Source: Natrinema marinum
GTDB taxonomy: Archaea; Halobacteriota; Halobacteria; Halobacteriales; Natrialbaceae
Assembly (NCBI RefSeq): GCF_024296685.1
Contig: NZ_CP100763.1
Span: 1,426,001 to 1,490,000 of the forward strand
DNA: 64,000 bases
Direction of reading: 5' to 3'
Part shown: in pieces, positions 16,916 to 25,707 of the stretch
How the letters are laid out: each line of letters begins with the position of its first letter
How positions within the stretch are numbered: position 1 is the first letter of the stretch
Notes under the pieces: model-generated
What the model was told of the DNA's origin: nothing
The model's database searches: none
Seen by the model: only the letters and a program-made list of their open reading frames with translations
Position numbers and translations under genes: made by a program

Positions 16916-17844
16916 ATCTGGGTCCCCTCGAGCGCTTCTTCGATGTCTGCCTTTCGACTGAACAGGTAGAGTATCGCGACGATCAGCGCCACGTAGACGA
17001 GCGAGAGTGTCGCCGCGAACGGCCAGTTGAAGTCCTGGCTGAACACGGTCTCGATGACGGGAGCGATCAGTCGGTCGCTGGTCCCGCCGAGCAGTTGCGG
17101 TGCCAGGAAGGACCCCGCCGAGAGGATGAACGTGAACAGGATTCCGGAGACGACGCCGGGCCAGGAGAGGGGGAGCGTCACCTCCCAGAACGCCCGGGCG
17201 TCGCTCGCACCCAGCGTCTTCGCCGCCTGGATGATCTCCTCGTCGATCGTGCTGACGATCGAGTACACGGGCAACACCATGAACGGCATGATGCTCACGG
17301 ACAGTCCGAGCATCATCCCGCGGGTCGAGTAGAGTATCTCGACCGGTTGCCCGATGATGCCGACCCACAGCAGGAAGTCGTTGACGATTCCCTGCCGGCC
17401 CAGGATCGGGATCCACGCGTACGTGCGGATCACGAGCGGGACCCAAAACTGGACGACGACCAGTCCCAGCAGGACCGGCGTCCAGCGGCTCTTCGACCGT
17501 CCCAGGAAGTACCCGAGCGTGTAGCCGAAGGGTAAGACGATCAGCGTCGTCACGACGCCGACCACCAGCGATCGAACGATCACCTGGTGGTAGACGGAGC
17601 CGTTGACGAACCGTCGGTAGTTCTCGAGCGTCGGTTCGTAGATGATGGTACCGAACTCGCCGGAGCGGAAGAAACTGAACGCGACGATGACCGTCAGCGG
17701 GAGAAACAGAAACAGTAGTACCCACAGCAGGCCAGATCCCGGCGAGAGCACGTAGCCGACCCGCTCGCTCTCCATCAGCCGCTGTCGGATCGATTCGATT
17801 CGGTTGGGTGTCTCTGTCGTCGTCGATGCGGTTTCGCTGCTCAT
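16912..17844 (-). CDS. Pot-type ABC transporter permease (PotB-like)
   Basis: 310-residue inner-membrane permease with an N-terminal hydrophilic tail, a first span (GLLWVLLFLFLPLTVIVAF) and about five more; the EAA loop is IQAAKTLGASDARAFWEVTLPL. It pairs with the PotC-like subunit to form the pore. It starts 9 nt after the stop of the M24 enzyme gene, so the enzyme is embedded inside the transporter operon. Confidence 0.92.
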   Translation of the reverse strand: MSSETASTTTETPNRIESIRQRLMESERVGYVLSPGSGLLWVLLFLFLPLTVIVAFSFFRSGEFGTIIYEPTLENYRRFVNGSVYHQVIVRSLVVGVVTTLIVLPFGYTLGYFLGRSKSRWTPVLLGLVVVQFWVPLVIRTYAWIPILGRQGIVNDFLLWVGIIGQPVEILYSTRGMMLGLSVSIMPFMVLPVYSIVSTIDEEIIQAAKTLGASDARAFWEVTLPLSWPGVVSGILFTFILSAGSFLAPQLLGGTSDRLIAPVIETVFSQDFNWPFAATLSLVYVALIVAILYLFSRKADIEEALEGTQI

Positions 17845-17853
17845 TTGGTCACC

Positions 17854-19053
17854 TCAGATGAACTTCTCATGATCGGGATGGGGGGTTCGCGAGAGCACTT
17901 CGCTGCCGCGTTCGGTTACGAGTACCATGTCTTCGAAACGGACACCGGCCACGCCGCGTCGGAACAGGCCCGGCTCGATCATGACGATCATGTTCTCCTC
18001 GAGCGTGACATCGCCGGTCGGGCCCACGTATGGGGGTTCGTGGGCGACGACGCCGATGCCGTGGCCGATGATGCCATCGGTCAGCCACTCCTCGTAGCCG
18101 AACTCGACGAAGACGTCGCGTGCGGCATCGTACACTTCGCGGCCGGTTGCGCCGGGTTCGATGGCGTCGATCGCCGCCTCGTGGGCCGCGAACGTCGCCT
18201 GGTACATCGATCGCTGTTCGTCGGAGGGCGTACCGGGGAACGCCATTCGGGCCAGTTCGCTGTAGTAGCCCTTCCACATCGGGCCCTCGTCGAGTTGGAC
18301 GAACTCGCCCCGCCGGATGCGCTTTCTGGAGGGATACTCCTGACAGCGCGACCAGCGGACGCCGGAGCTGACGATCGCCGGGAGGGCGTAGGCGCCGGCC
18401 GCGCCGGCCGAGAGCATGGCGTCCATGATCGCGCCGGAGACCTCGCACTCGCGGACGCCGACGTCGACCGCCTCGATGCCGGCCTCGATCGCGAGTTCGG
18501 CGACCGAGAGCCCCTCCTCGATGAGCGCGATCTCCGCGTCCGTCTTGATCGCCCGCGCCTCGAAGAGCAACTCGCCCGCGTCACGCAGGTCACAACGCGG
18601 CAGCGCCCCCTCGAGTTTCCGGGCGAACCGGTACTCCATGTGCGGATCGAGAGCGACGACACCGTCCGCGACGCCGCGCTCCTCGAGCACCGACGCGAAC
18701 GTCGACGCGGCCTCGTCGTCAGTCGTCGAGAACGGGACGACGTCCGCGAGCCAGTGGCGGTCGTCTAAGTCCGCGGCCAGTCGGGGAGCGGCGACGATCG
18801 TCGGCTCGCCCGTCCGCGTCACGACCGCACCGTGTTCGGCCGATAGCGAAAAGCTGTCGTAGGGGCCGTAGCCGGTGAGATATCGGAGGTTGTCGGATCG
18901 GTTGACGAGCAGAGCGTCGACGTCCGCATCGGCCATCCGCTCCTGTACAAGTTCGAGATTCTCTCGCGCGACCGGCTCGAGGACACGAAACAGTTCCTGG
19001 CGCTCGTAGTCCAGGTGGGCCGTATCGCCGTGCTGGCACCGTGTGCCGGTCAT
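17854..19053 (-). CDS. M24-fold (creatinase/prolidase-like) hydrolase
   Basis: 399-residue protein with a creatinase-type N-terminal domain (LVNRSDNLRYLTGY) and a C-terminal pita-bread domain. The metal-ligand positions of M24 peptidases read Asp (QLDEG), Glu instead of Asp (YYSELAR), His (GHGIG with the following VVAHEPP), Glu (MIEPG) and Glu (RFEDM). The second ligand is thus altered. M24 members include Xaa-Pro peptidases, creatinase and ectoine hydrolase. ATG at 19053 overlaps the stop of the ATPase gene (ATGA, 19050-19053); the frame to 19764 is a shadow. Being embedded in a transporter operon, it probably hydrolyses the imported compound. Confidence 0.85.
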   Translation of the reverse strand: MTGTRCQHGDTAHLDYERQELFRVLEPVARENLELVQERMADADVDALLVNRSDNLRYLTGYGPYDSFSLSAEHGAVVTRTGEPTIVAAPRLAADLDDRHWLADVVPFSTTDDEAASTFASVLEERGVADGVVALDPHMEYRFARKLEGALPRCDLRDAGELLFEARAIKTDAEIALIEEGLSVAELAIEAGIEAVDVGVRECEVSGAIMDAMLSAGAAGAYALPAIVSSGVRWSRCQEYPSRKRIRRGEFVQLDEGPMWKGYYSELARMAFPGTPSDEQRSMYQATFAAHEAAIDAIEPGATGREVYDAARDVFVEFGYEEWLTDGIIGHGIGVVAHEPPYVGPTGDVTLEENMIVMIEPGLFRRGVAGVRFEDMVLVTERGSEVLSRTPHPDHEKFI

Positions 19054-20162
19054 CGACCCTCCGCGGAAATCGCCGGTTGCTCCGAGCCGTCGGCCGAGGA
19101 CTGCGACGTGGTGTAGATGACATCCGACGGATCGATGCTTACCCAAACCTCGTTGCCGGGCTCGAGCATGCTGGCGTTCGCGTGGTGGTTCACCTGTACC
19201 GTCGTCCCGAACGCGGGGACGGACACGAAGTAGACGGCTCCCTGTCCCTGGTAATCCACGCTCTCGATAGTTCCCCGGAAGGCGTTCTCGCCCGCGGGGC
19301 GATCCGTACTGAGCGACGCGAGTTCGGTCCGAACGAAGACCGCCACGTCGTCGCCGTCGTCGATCCCGTCGCGGGCCTCGACGGTCATCGTCGAGTCGCC
19401 GAACCGAACTACGGGGTCCGACTCCAGCCGGAGGGTACCGTCGATCCTGCTCGAGGTGCCGAGGAAGTCCGCGACGAACGGCGACGTCGGCCGTTCGTAC
19501 GCCGTCTTCGGATCGTCGTACTGCTCTAGGGTGCCGTCGTTGAGCACCGCGATCCGATCGCCCATCGAGAGCGCCTCCGTCTGGTTGTGGGTGACGTAGA
19601 TGGTCGTGATGCCGGTCTCGCGCTGGATGCGCTTGAGTTCGGTTCGCATCTCCCCCCGGAGCTTCTTGTCGAGGTTGGACAGCGGCTCGTCCATCAACAC
19701 GAGGTCGGGATCGAACGCGAGCGCTCGAGCGACGGCGACTCGCTGTTGCTGTCCCCCGCTGCACTCGTGTGGATACTCGTCCTCGTAGCCCTCGAGGTTG
19801 ATCATCGAGAGCATCTCGGAGACTTTCGCCTCGCGCTCGCGTTCGTCGGCGCCGCGCATCTTCAGTCCGAAGGCGATGTTCTCCGCGACGGTCTTGTGGG
19901 GAAAGAGCGCGTAGTCTTGGAAGACGACGCCGATATCGCGTTCGTACGGCGGGAGGTCCGTGAGATCGGCCCCCTGCAGTCGGATCGAGCCGGACGTCGG
20001 CGTCTGGAGACCGGCGACGTTGAGGAGCGTCGTCGTCTTCCCACAGCCGCTCGGACCGACGACCGTGACGAACTCTCCTTCCTCGACGGAAAACGAGATG
20101 CCGTCGACGGCGACGGTCTCGCCGAACTCCTTCCGCAAGTTGTCAATATCGAGAAATGCCAT
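19050..20162 (-). CDS. Pot-type ABC transporter ATP-binding protein (PotA-like)
   Basis: 370-residue ATPase. Walker A GPSGCGKTT (about 36), Q-loop VVFQDYALFPHKTV, signature ECSGGQQQR, Walker B DLVLMDEPLSNLD and H-loop IYVTHNQTEALSM are all present, followed by a TOBE-type domain (about 280-350) typical of PotA/FbpC. It energises uptake through the two permeases encoded downstream. It follows the binding-protein gene after 37 nt and overlaps the M24 gene by 4 nt. Confidence 0.94.
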   Translation of the reverse strand: MAFLDIDNLRKEFGETVAVDGISFSVEEGEFVTVVGPSGCGKTTTLLNVAGLQTPTSGSIRLQGADLTDLPPYERDIGVVFQDYALFPHKTVAENIAFGLKMRGADEREREAKVSEMLSMINLEGYEDEYPHECSGGQQQRVAVARALAFDPDLVLMDEPLSNLDKKLRGEMRTELKRIQRETGITTIYVTHNQTEALSMGDRIAVLNDGTLEQYDDPKTAYERPTSPFVADFLGTSSRIDGTLRLESDPVVRFGDSTMTVEARDGIDDGDDVAVFVRTELASLSTDRPAGENAFRGTIESVDYQGQGAVYFVSVPAFGTTVQVNHHANASMLEPGNEVWVSIDPSDVIYTTSQSSADGSEQPAISAEGR

Positions 20163-20199
20163 GTGATAGTTGTATGTATGTCGTTAGTCAGCGAGATAA

Positions 20200-21336
20200 C
20201 TACGACGATTGGATGCGCTCCCACTCCTGGGACCACTCGTCGGAGTGATCCTCCTGGTAGCCGGGATCCATGAAGGTGAGCCGCTCACCGCCCGTCGGAT
20301 CGTAGTCGCCGAGGTTTTCGATCACGTCGGAGGTCGCGCCGGTCGCCGGCGGGTAACCGAGCGCCTCAGCGAGCGGCACCAACACGTCTTCGGTGAGGAG
20401 GAAGTCGAAGAAGTCCATCGCGGTGCTGCGCTTGTCGTCGTCGATTCCGGACACCATCGCCCAGTTGTCGGACCAGCCGTACGCGCCCTCCTTCGGAATG
20501 ACGTAGTCGAGGTGATCGTGGCCATCGTCGACGGCGGCCTTGATCCGGCCGCCCCACGCTTCGCCGACGTACGCCTCGTTTTGGGCGTACATTCGGACGT
20601 GTTCGTCGCCCGTCGACCAGTAACTCGAGATCAGTTCTTTCTGCTCGCGAACCGAATCCCAGATCTGCTGAATACCGTCCTCGTACGAGCTCTCGGCGCC
20701 GATATCGTTCGGGTCCATGCCGAGGTGCAGCGCGGTCGTGAAGACGCGCACGAAGTCGGTCCCCTGCATGGTGACGTTGCCGGCGTTCGCCTGGTCCCAG
20801 CACGCTTCCCACGAGTCGAGTTCACCCATCTCGTCGCGGTTGTACGCCATCCCGATGGTCCCGTACACCGTCGGAATACCGTGGACGTCGTCACCGGCGT
20901 CGTACACCGGATTCTTGAACGTCTCGGCGAGGCTATCGTAGTTGTCGAGGTCGTCCGTATTGATCGGCTCCCAGACGCCCTCGCTCGCGCCCATATACAG
21001 CGTGTTCGCGGAGGTGATCGTCACGTGGGCGTCGGACTGCCCGGACTGGATCTGATTGTATCCGTCGAACTGGTCGCTGATCTGGTTGACTGCGACGTCG
21101 ACACCCTGTTCCTCTTCGAACGCCGAGAACACCTCGCTCTCGTACGAGTCGATGTAGTTTCCGCCGGTGACCTGCACGACGAACGGATCGCTCGAGCCGC
21201 CGCCGAGACACCCCGCCAGTCCGGCGATGCCGGCAGCACTGACGCCGCCGATCGATTGTAACACCCGCCGGCGGCTTCGATTGCTCTCTGCACGACTGCC
21301 GACGTTGGAAGTCGAATCAGTGTAGGATTTCCTCAT
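20200..21336 (-). CDS. Pot-type ABC transporter substrate-binding lipoprotein (PotD-like)
   Basis: 378-residue cell-surface binding protein. The N-terminus has a Tat motif (SRRRVLQSIGG) and a lipobox LAGC (Cys about 43). The mature domain has the PotD/extracellular solute-binding pattern (FEEEQGVDV, VYGTIGMAYNRDEMG, GWSDNWAMVSG). The ligand could be a polyamine, an opine or another cationic or zwitterionic nitrogen compound; this cannot be read from the sequence. It heads the operon binding protein-ATPase-M24 hydrolase-PotB-PotC. A TTTTATTA-like box lies about 25-35 nt upstream. Confidence 0.92.
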   Translation of the reverse strand: MRKSYTDSTSNVGSRAESNRSRRRVLQSIGGVSAAGIAGLAGCLGGGSSDPFVVQVTGGNYIDSYESEVFSAFEEEQGVDVAVNQISDQFDGYNQIQSGQSDAHVTITSANTLYMGASEGVWEPINTDDLDNYDSLAETFKNPVYDAGDDVHGIPTVYGTIGMAYNRDEMGELDSWEACWDQANAGNVTMQGTDFVRVFTTALHLGMDPNDIGAESSYEDGIQQIWDSVREQKELISSYWSTGDEHVRMYAQNEAYVGEAWGGRIKAAVDDGHDHLDYVIPKEGAYGWSDNWAMVSGIDDDKRSTAMDFFDFLLTEDVLVPLAEALGYPPATGATSDVIENLGDYDPTGGERLTFMDPGYQEDHSDEWSQEWERIQSS

Positions 21337-21524
21337 TGTACGGGACTAGCATGGAACAACCACATAATAAAACTTGCTACCTGTTCGCCAGATATATGGA
21401 AATGACGATGTACCTGAGTGCCACTTTCTAAATCAGGATTCGAGAAATAGGGCGCAAGGCTTAACAACATTTGGGCCAATTGGTGGGCAATGGCACCGTA
21501 CGATTTACCAGAACGTCAATCACT

Positions 21525-21530
21525 GGAGGT
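21525..21530 (+). promoter_or_regulatory. Shine-Dalgarno site GGAGGT of M20 gene
   Basis: GGAGGT lies 5 nt before the ATG at 21536. It decides the start, which lies 162 nt inside a longer open frame, and shows that this transcript has a leader, unlike the leaderless majority. Confidence 0.7.
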
Positions 21531-21535
21531 TGAAC

Positions 21536-22852
21536 ATGGAACCGCGTGAACGCGTCGAGGACGCCGCGGGCGAGCGCGTCGAGGCCGCCGTCGACGAACT
21601 CAGCGACGACCTCGTCGATTTCGCCGCCGAGCTCGTCCGGGTTCGAAGCGTTCTCACCGAAGAAGCGCCCGCCCAGGACCTCGTCCGAGAGCGCCTCGAG
21701 GCGCTCGACCTCGAGGTCGAAGCGATCCGCGCCGACGAGGTCCCCGACATCGAAGACCACGACGAGTACGTCGAACGCGACGCGTCCTACGAGGGGCGCC
21801 CGAACCTCTTTGCGACCCGCGAGGGAGCCGGCGACGGGTCGTCGCTGCTCTTCAACGGTCACGTCGACGTCGTCCCCGAGGGCGACCGCGACGCGTGGTC
21901 GTTCGACCCGTTCGCCGGAACCGTCGAGGACGGCCGACTCCTCGGCCGGGGCGCGTCGGACATGAAAGGCGGCGTCGCCGCGATGATTTACGCGCTCGAG
22001 GCGCTCGATCGCGCGGGGATCGAACTGCTTGGCGATCTGTCGTTCAACACCGTCATCGAGGAGGAGTACGGCGGCTCGGGCGGGACACTCGCGAGCGTCC
22101 TCGCGGGCGTCGACGCCGACGCGGACGCCGTCGTGATTCCGGAACCGACGGGCTTCGACTCGTGGATCGCGAACGACGGCGTCTCCTACTTCCGCGTGAC
22201 CGTCGACGGAAAGAGCGCTCACGCGGCGGAGACCGACGCCGGCGTGAACGCGATCTCGAAGCTGTTGCCGATCTATCACGCACTCGAGGATCTCCACGAC
22301 GAGCGCAAGACGACGGTCCACGACGAGCTCTTCGAGGAGTGGCACGAGCACACGGTTTCGCTGAACCTCGGCACGCTGCGCGGCGGCGACTGGGTCTCGA
22401 GCGTCCCCGACGAGGCAGTGCTCGAGGCGCGGATCTCCCACGCCCCCGAGGAGACGCGCGAGGAGCTCCGCGAGACGGTCGAACGAACGGTCGAACGGGC
22501 CGCCGACGGAGACTCGTGGCTCGCGGAGCACCCGCCCGAGATCGAGTGGTTCGGCTGGCGCGGCCGGTCCGCGAAGATCGACCCCGACGAACCGATCGTT
22601 CAGACCGTCGAAGCCGTCGCCGAAACGGCGCTGGACCGGGAGAGTCACGCCAAAGGGTTCCCCGGCGGGATCGACTCCCGGTTCTTCGTCAACGAAACCG
22701 GGACGCCTGCGGTCTGCTTCGGGCCGGGCGCGTACAACATCCACGGCACCGACGAGTACCTCCCCGTAGCGGAACTCGAGGAAATCACGCTCGCGCTCGC
22801 GTTGACCGCCATGTCGTGGTGTGGCTATAGGGTGACGCCGGATGAGCAGTGA
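21536..22852 (+). CDS. M20-family amidohydrolase (ArgE/DapE-like deacylase)
   Basis: 438-residue metallohydrolase likely to cleave an N-acyl or peptide bond. The two-metal site is visible: His and Asp in FNGHVDVVPEGD, the bridging Asp in GRGASDMKGG, the catalytic Glu pair in IEEEYGGSG, Glu in IPEPTG and the final His in YNIHGTDEY. Between them lies the dimerisation domain. It resembles acetylornithine deacetylase/succinyl-diaminopimelate desuccinylase, but there is no arginine or lysine biosynthesis context. It heads an operon with a creatininase-family enzyme (11-nt overlap), two CoA-transferase subunits and an aminotransferase, and is divergent from the Pot-type transporter. A degradative role is inferred. 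Confidence 0.88.
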   Translation: MEPRERVEDAAGERVEAAVDELSDDLVDFAAELVRVRSVLTEEAPAQDLVRERLEALDLEVEAIRADEVPDIEDHDEYVERDASYEGRPNLFATREGAGDGSSLLFNGHVDVVPEGDRDAWSFDPFAGTVEDGRLLGRGASDMKGGVAAMIYALEALDRAGIELLGDLSFNTVIEEEYGGSGGTLASVLAGVDADADAVVIPEPTGFDSWIANDGVSYFRVTVDGKSAHAAETDAGVNAISKLLPIYHALEDLHDERKTTVHDELFEEWHEHTVSLNLGTLRGGDWVSSVPDEAVLEARISHAPEETREELRETVERTVERAADGDSWLAEHPPEIEWFGWRGRSAKIDPDEPIVQTVEAVAETALDRESHAKGFPGGIDSRFFVNETGTPAVCFGPGAYNIHGTDEYLPVAELEEITLALALTAMSWCGYRVTPDEQ

Positions 22853-23723
22853 CGGCGGCTCGGAACCTCGCCGCTACGACGAACTCACGTGGCCCGAGAT
22901 CGACGAGGCAGCCGAGGAGGGCGCAACGGTCGTCGTCCCCGTCGGCGCGACCGAAGACCACGGCCCGCACCTCCCGCTCGACGTCGACCGTCGGATCGTC
23001 GAGGCGGTCTGCGAACCGGCCGTCGCCGCGAGGGACGACGCGCTCCTGTTTCCGACGATCGATCACGGCTATCTCCCCCACCACATGGACTTTCCGGGCG
23101 GGATCACGATCGGCTGGCGCACGTTCGTCGACTACGTCGTCGACGTCTGCGTCTCGCTCGCCCACCACGGATTCGAGCGGATCCTGCTCGTGAACGGCCA
23201 CGGCTCCAACCACCACCTCCTCGAGCTGGCCAGCCGGCAGGTGATGCTGCAGTACCCCGACGTCCACTGCGCGATGCTCTCGTGGTGGGAGATCGACGAG
23301 GTCCGCGACACCGCGAGCGCGGTTCGCGAAGCCGGCCCGCAGGGGTCGGCCCACGCGGGCGAGATGGAGACATCGATCTACATGCACCTGTTCCCCGAGC
23401 GCGTCGACATGGAGGCCGCCGCCCGCGACGCCGACTACCCCGAGAGCCGGCACTTCAACAATCTCGATCTCGCGGGTCAGACCCGTCCGGAGGACTCGAC
23501 GCCGGTGACGATGCTGGGATGGTGGTCGACGATTTCGGAGACCGGCATCCTCGGCGACGCGACGGTCGCCAGCGCCGAGACCGGCGAACTCCTCCTCGAG
23601 GCCGCGATCGACGGCCTCGGCTCCGTGCTCGAGGAGTTCGCCGAGTACCCGATCCGGTCGATCGACGACCACCACGCACGGACCGTATCCAACCGCGAAT
23701 ACGACGCTTTCAGACCACGATGA
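22842..23723 (+). CDS. Creatininase-family amidohydrolase
   Basis: 293-residue protein of the creatininase family, metal-dependent enzymes that open cyclic amides or deformylate. Metal ligands are seen in GATEDHGPHLPLDVD (Glu, His, Asp) and AHAGEMETS (His and Glu); NGHGSNHH is the conserved glycine/asparagine loop. It overlaps the M20 gene by 11 nt and the CoA-transferase gene by an ATGA junction, so it is an integral part of the operon. Creatinine itself is only one possible substrate; family members also act on pterin, F420 and mycofactocin precursors. Confidence 0.87.
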   Translation: MSSDGGSEPRRYDELTWPEIDEAAEEGATVVVPVGATEDHGPHLPLDVDRRIVEAVCEPAVAARDDALLFPTIDHGYLPHHMDFPGGITIGWRTFVDYVVDVCVSLAHHGFERILLVNGHGSNHHLLELASRQVMLQYPDVHCAMLSWWEIDEVRDTASAVREAGPQGSAHAGEMETSIYMHLFPERVDMEAAARDADYPESRHFNNLDLAGQTRPEDSTPVTMLGWWSTISETGILGDATVASAETGELLLEAAIDGLGSVLEEFAEYPIRSIDDHHARTVSNREYDAFRPR

Positions 23724-24703
23724 CACACGCCATAGACGCCACAGATACAGCCACTCGACTGGCCGAAGTCGGCGACGATGCGGCCGACCACGAGAAAGTC
23801 ACGGACCTCGTCTCCGCGATCGAGGAGTACGTCACTGACGGCTCGAGCATCGCTTTCGGCGGGATGGGCGGCCGCGACCCGGAGGCGGCGGCCCGCGAGA
23901 TCGTCCGCCAGGGAACGACGGGACTGACCGTCCTCGACGACGCCAGAACGACCCTGTTCGACATCATGGTCGGCGCCGGTTGCGTCGACGAGTACGTCGG
24001 CTCCTGGGTCGGAACGAGCCTCATCTCCCAGGGCCACAACGTTCGAAGCGCCGTCGAGAACGACGTTCCCCACCACCTCGAGATGCGCGACGTCTCGAAC
24101 TTCGGCTCCTCGCTGATGTTTCTCGCGGGGGCGATGGACCTCCCGTTCGTACCGACGCGGTCGATGCTCGATACGGACATCCCGACGCACAACGACGACC
24201 TCGCGGTGATCGAGGATCCGCTCGGGTCGGGCGATCCGCTCGTGCTCGTTCCTCCGGCGCGACCCGACGTGGCGATCATCCACGTCCAGCGGTGCGATCC
24301 GATGGGCAACGCACAGATACTGGGCAACGTCGTCAACGATCACCTCAAGGCGCGGGCCGCCGAACACACGATCGTCACCTGTGAGGAACTCGTCCCGACC
24401 GAGGAGATCAGACGACGGCCCGAACTCACCCGCATCCCGTTCTACACGGTCGACGCGGTCGTCGAGGTCCCCTTCGGCTCGCACCCGTGGCACTGCTACG
24501 GGAAGTACTACGCCGACCTGCCCTTCTACCGGGAGTACGGCCTCCGGTCGCGAGACCGCGAGGAGTTCCTCGAGTGGCTCGACGAGTGGATCTGTCCACA
24601 CGAGGAATACCTCGAGAAAGTGGGCGCCGATCGGTTGGCGACGCTCGAGCACATGGAGCAAACGATCAACGGTGCCGACTCCGCGGGGGAGACCGATGAG
24701 TGA
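23720..24703 (+). CDS. CoA-transferase family I, alpha subunit (GctA-like)
   Basis: 327-residue subunit A of a heteromeric CoA-transferase. The N-terminal SIAFGGMGGRDPEAAAREIVRQG and the region with VPPARPDVAIIHVQRCDPMGNAQI match the glutaconate/3-oxoacid CoA-transferase A pattern. With the B subunit it should move CoA between carboxylic acids. The start ATG overlaps the creatininase stop (ATGA). The C-terminus ends in GETDE followed by TGA inside the first copy of a 55-bp tandem duplication, so its coupling to subunit B has been interrupted or duplicated. Confidence 0.88.
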   Translation: MTHAIDATDTATRLAEVGDDAADHEKVTDLVSAIEEYVTDGSSIAFGGMGGRDPEAAAREIVRQGTTGLTVLDDARTTLFDIMVGAGCVDEYVGSWVGTSLISQGHNVRSAVENDVPHHLEMRDVSNFGSSLMFLAGAMDLPFVPTRSMLDTDIPTHNDDLAVIEDPLGSGDPLVLVPPARPDVAIIHVQRCDPMGNAQILGNVVNDHLKARAAEHTIVTCEELVPTEEIRRRPELTRIPFYTVDAVVEVPFGSHPWHCYGKYYADLPFYREYGLRSRDREEFLEWLDEWICPHEEYLEKVGADRLATLEHMEQTINGADSAGETDE

Positions 24704-24798
24704 CCGATCGACGGCGGGCGAGACCGCTGACTTGCCCGCGGAGGAGACCGATGAGTGACCGATCGACGGCGGGCGAGACCGCTGACTTGCCCGCGGAG
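24688..24798 (+). repeat. 55-bp perfect tandem duplication across a gene junction
   Basis: The bases 24688-24743 recur exactly at 24743-24798 with a period of 55. The unit contains the ATGAGTGA overlap between the two CoA-transferase genes plus the first 17 or so codons of the beta subunit. Because 55 is not a multiple of three, the first copy is out of frame with the beta gene. Confidence 0.95.
24696..24758 (+). CDS. 20-codon mini-ORF made by the duplication
   Basis: ATG at 24696 overlaps the stop of the alpha subunit gene; the frame encodes a copy of the beta N-terminus (MSDRSTAGETADLPAE) and ends in ETDE with a TGA that overlaps the true beta ATG at 24751. Both junctions have the same ATGAGTGA. 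It would allow ribosomes to re-initiate twice. It has no expected function of its own; whether it is translated is unknown. Confidence 0.4.
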   Translation: MSDRSTAGETADLPAEETDE

Positions 24799-25707
24799 CC
24801 GACGACCCCGATCCGCGTCGATCGGCCGGCGGAGACGGCCGACGATTACACGACGACCGAACTGCTGGCCGTCGCCGCCGCGCGCCAGATCGACGACGGC
24901 GAGACCGCGTTCATCGGCGTCGGCATGTCGCTGATGTCGGGCATCCTCGCGAAGTACACGCACGCGCCGGACTGCCAGCTCGTGACCGAGTCGGGGTACA
25001 TCGGCTCCGTCCCGCCGGGCGTGGTCCAGTCGATCTCCGACACCATCCTCGGGGTCGACGCGCTCGTCGCGACCGACCAGTGCGAGATCTTCGTCGACAA
25101 CCAGCGCGGGGCCTTCGACGTCGGCATCATCGGCGCGGGCCAGATCGACAGCCGCGGCAACACGAACTCGACGGCCGTGATCGGCGACGCGACGTACGAC
25201 CGACCGAAAGTGCGCCTGCCCGGCTCCGGCGGGAGCAACGACATCATGACCTCCTGTGGCCGGACCGTCGTCATGATGCGCCAACAGCGCCGCGCGTTCA
25301 CCACCGAGGTCGACTACGTGACCGCGCCGGGCCACTTAGAGCACTCCGACCGGCGCGAGGAACTCGGCTTCGTCGGCGGCGGCCCGGCCGCCGTCGTCAC
25401 CGACATGGCGGTGTTCGGCTTCGACGACGACGGCGAGATGGTCCTCGAGACGACCCATCCCGGCGTCAGCGTCGACGACGTTCGCGACGAAGTCCAGTGG
25501 GACCTCCGCGTCGCCGACGACGTCGAGACGACGCCGGAGCCGACGCGGGGCGAAGTCGCAATGTTGCGCGCCATCGACCCCGCCGACGTCGTCCTACGCG
25601 GCACCGACTACGTCTACGAAGTCGGCTTCGAGGAGTGGAGCGACACCGTCCTCGAGCACTGGGAGCAACTGCGAACGGTTCAGAACGACACTGACGATTC
25701 ACGATGA
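24751..25707 (+). CDS. CoA-transferase family I, beta subunit (GctB-like)
   Basis: 318-residue subunit B. The motifs VTESGYIGSVPPG, GAGQIDSRGNTNSTAVIG and LPGSGGSNDIMTSCGRTVVMM are typical for GctB/3-oxoacid CoA-transferase B; in the family a Glu near the N-terminal third carries the acyl-CoA intermediate (candidate within VTESG). ATG at 24751 lies in the second copy of the duplicated junction and gives MSDRSTAGET. It overlaps the following aminotransferase by ATGA (25704-25707). Confidence 0.88.
   Translation: MSDRSTAGETADLPAEPTTPIRVDRPAETADDYTTTELLAVAAARQIDDGETAFIGVGMSLMSGILAKYTHAPDCQLVTESGYIGSVPPGVVQSISDTILGVDALVATDQCEIFVDNQRGAFDVGIIGAGQIDSRGNTNSTAVIGDATYDRPKVRLPGSGGSNDIMTSCGRTVVMMRQQRRAFTTEVDYVTAPGHLEHSDRREELGFVGGGPAAVVTDMAVFGFDDDGEMVLETTHPGVSVDDVRDEVQWDLRVADDVETTPEPTRGEVAMLRAIDPADVVLRGTDYVYEVGFEEWSDTVLEHWEQLRTVQNDTDDSR

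Noticed and set aside
16094-17725. 543-residue frame that would fuse a long arginine-rich region to the PotC-like permease
   Set aside because: The extra N-terminal part is out-of-frame PotB sequence; the ATGA overlap at 16912-16915 marks the true start.
17854-19764. 636-residue frame suggesting an ATPase-M24 fusion
   Set aside because: The first part is a shadow of the ATPase gene; the M24 domain starts with its own ATG at 19053 in an ATGA overlap.
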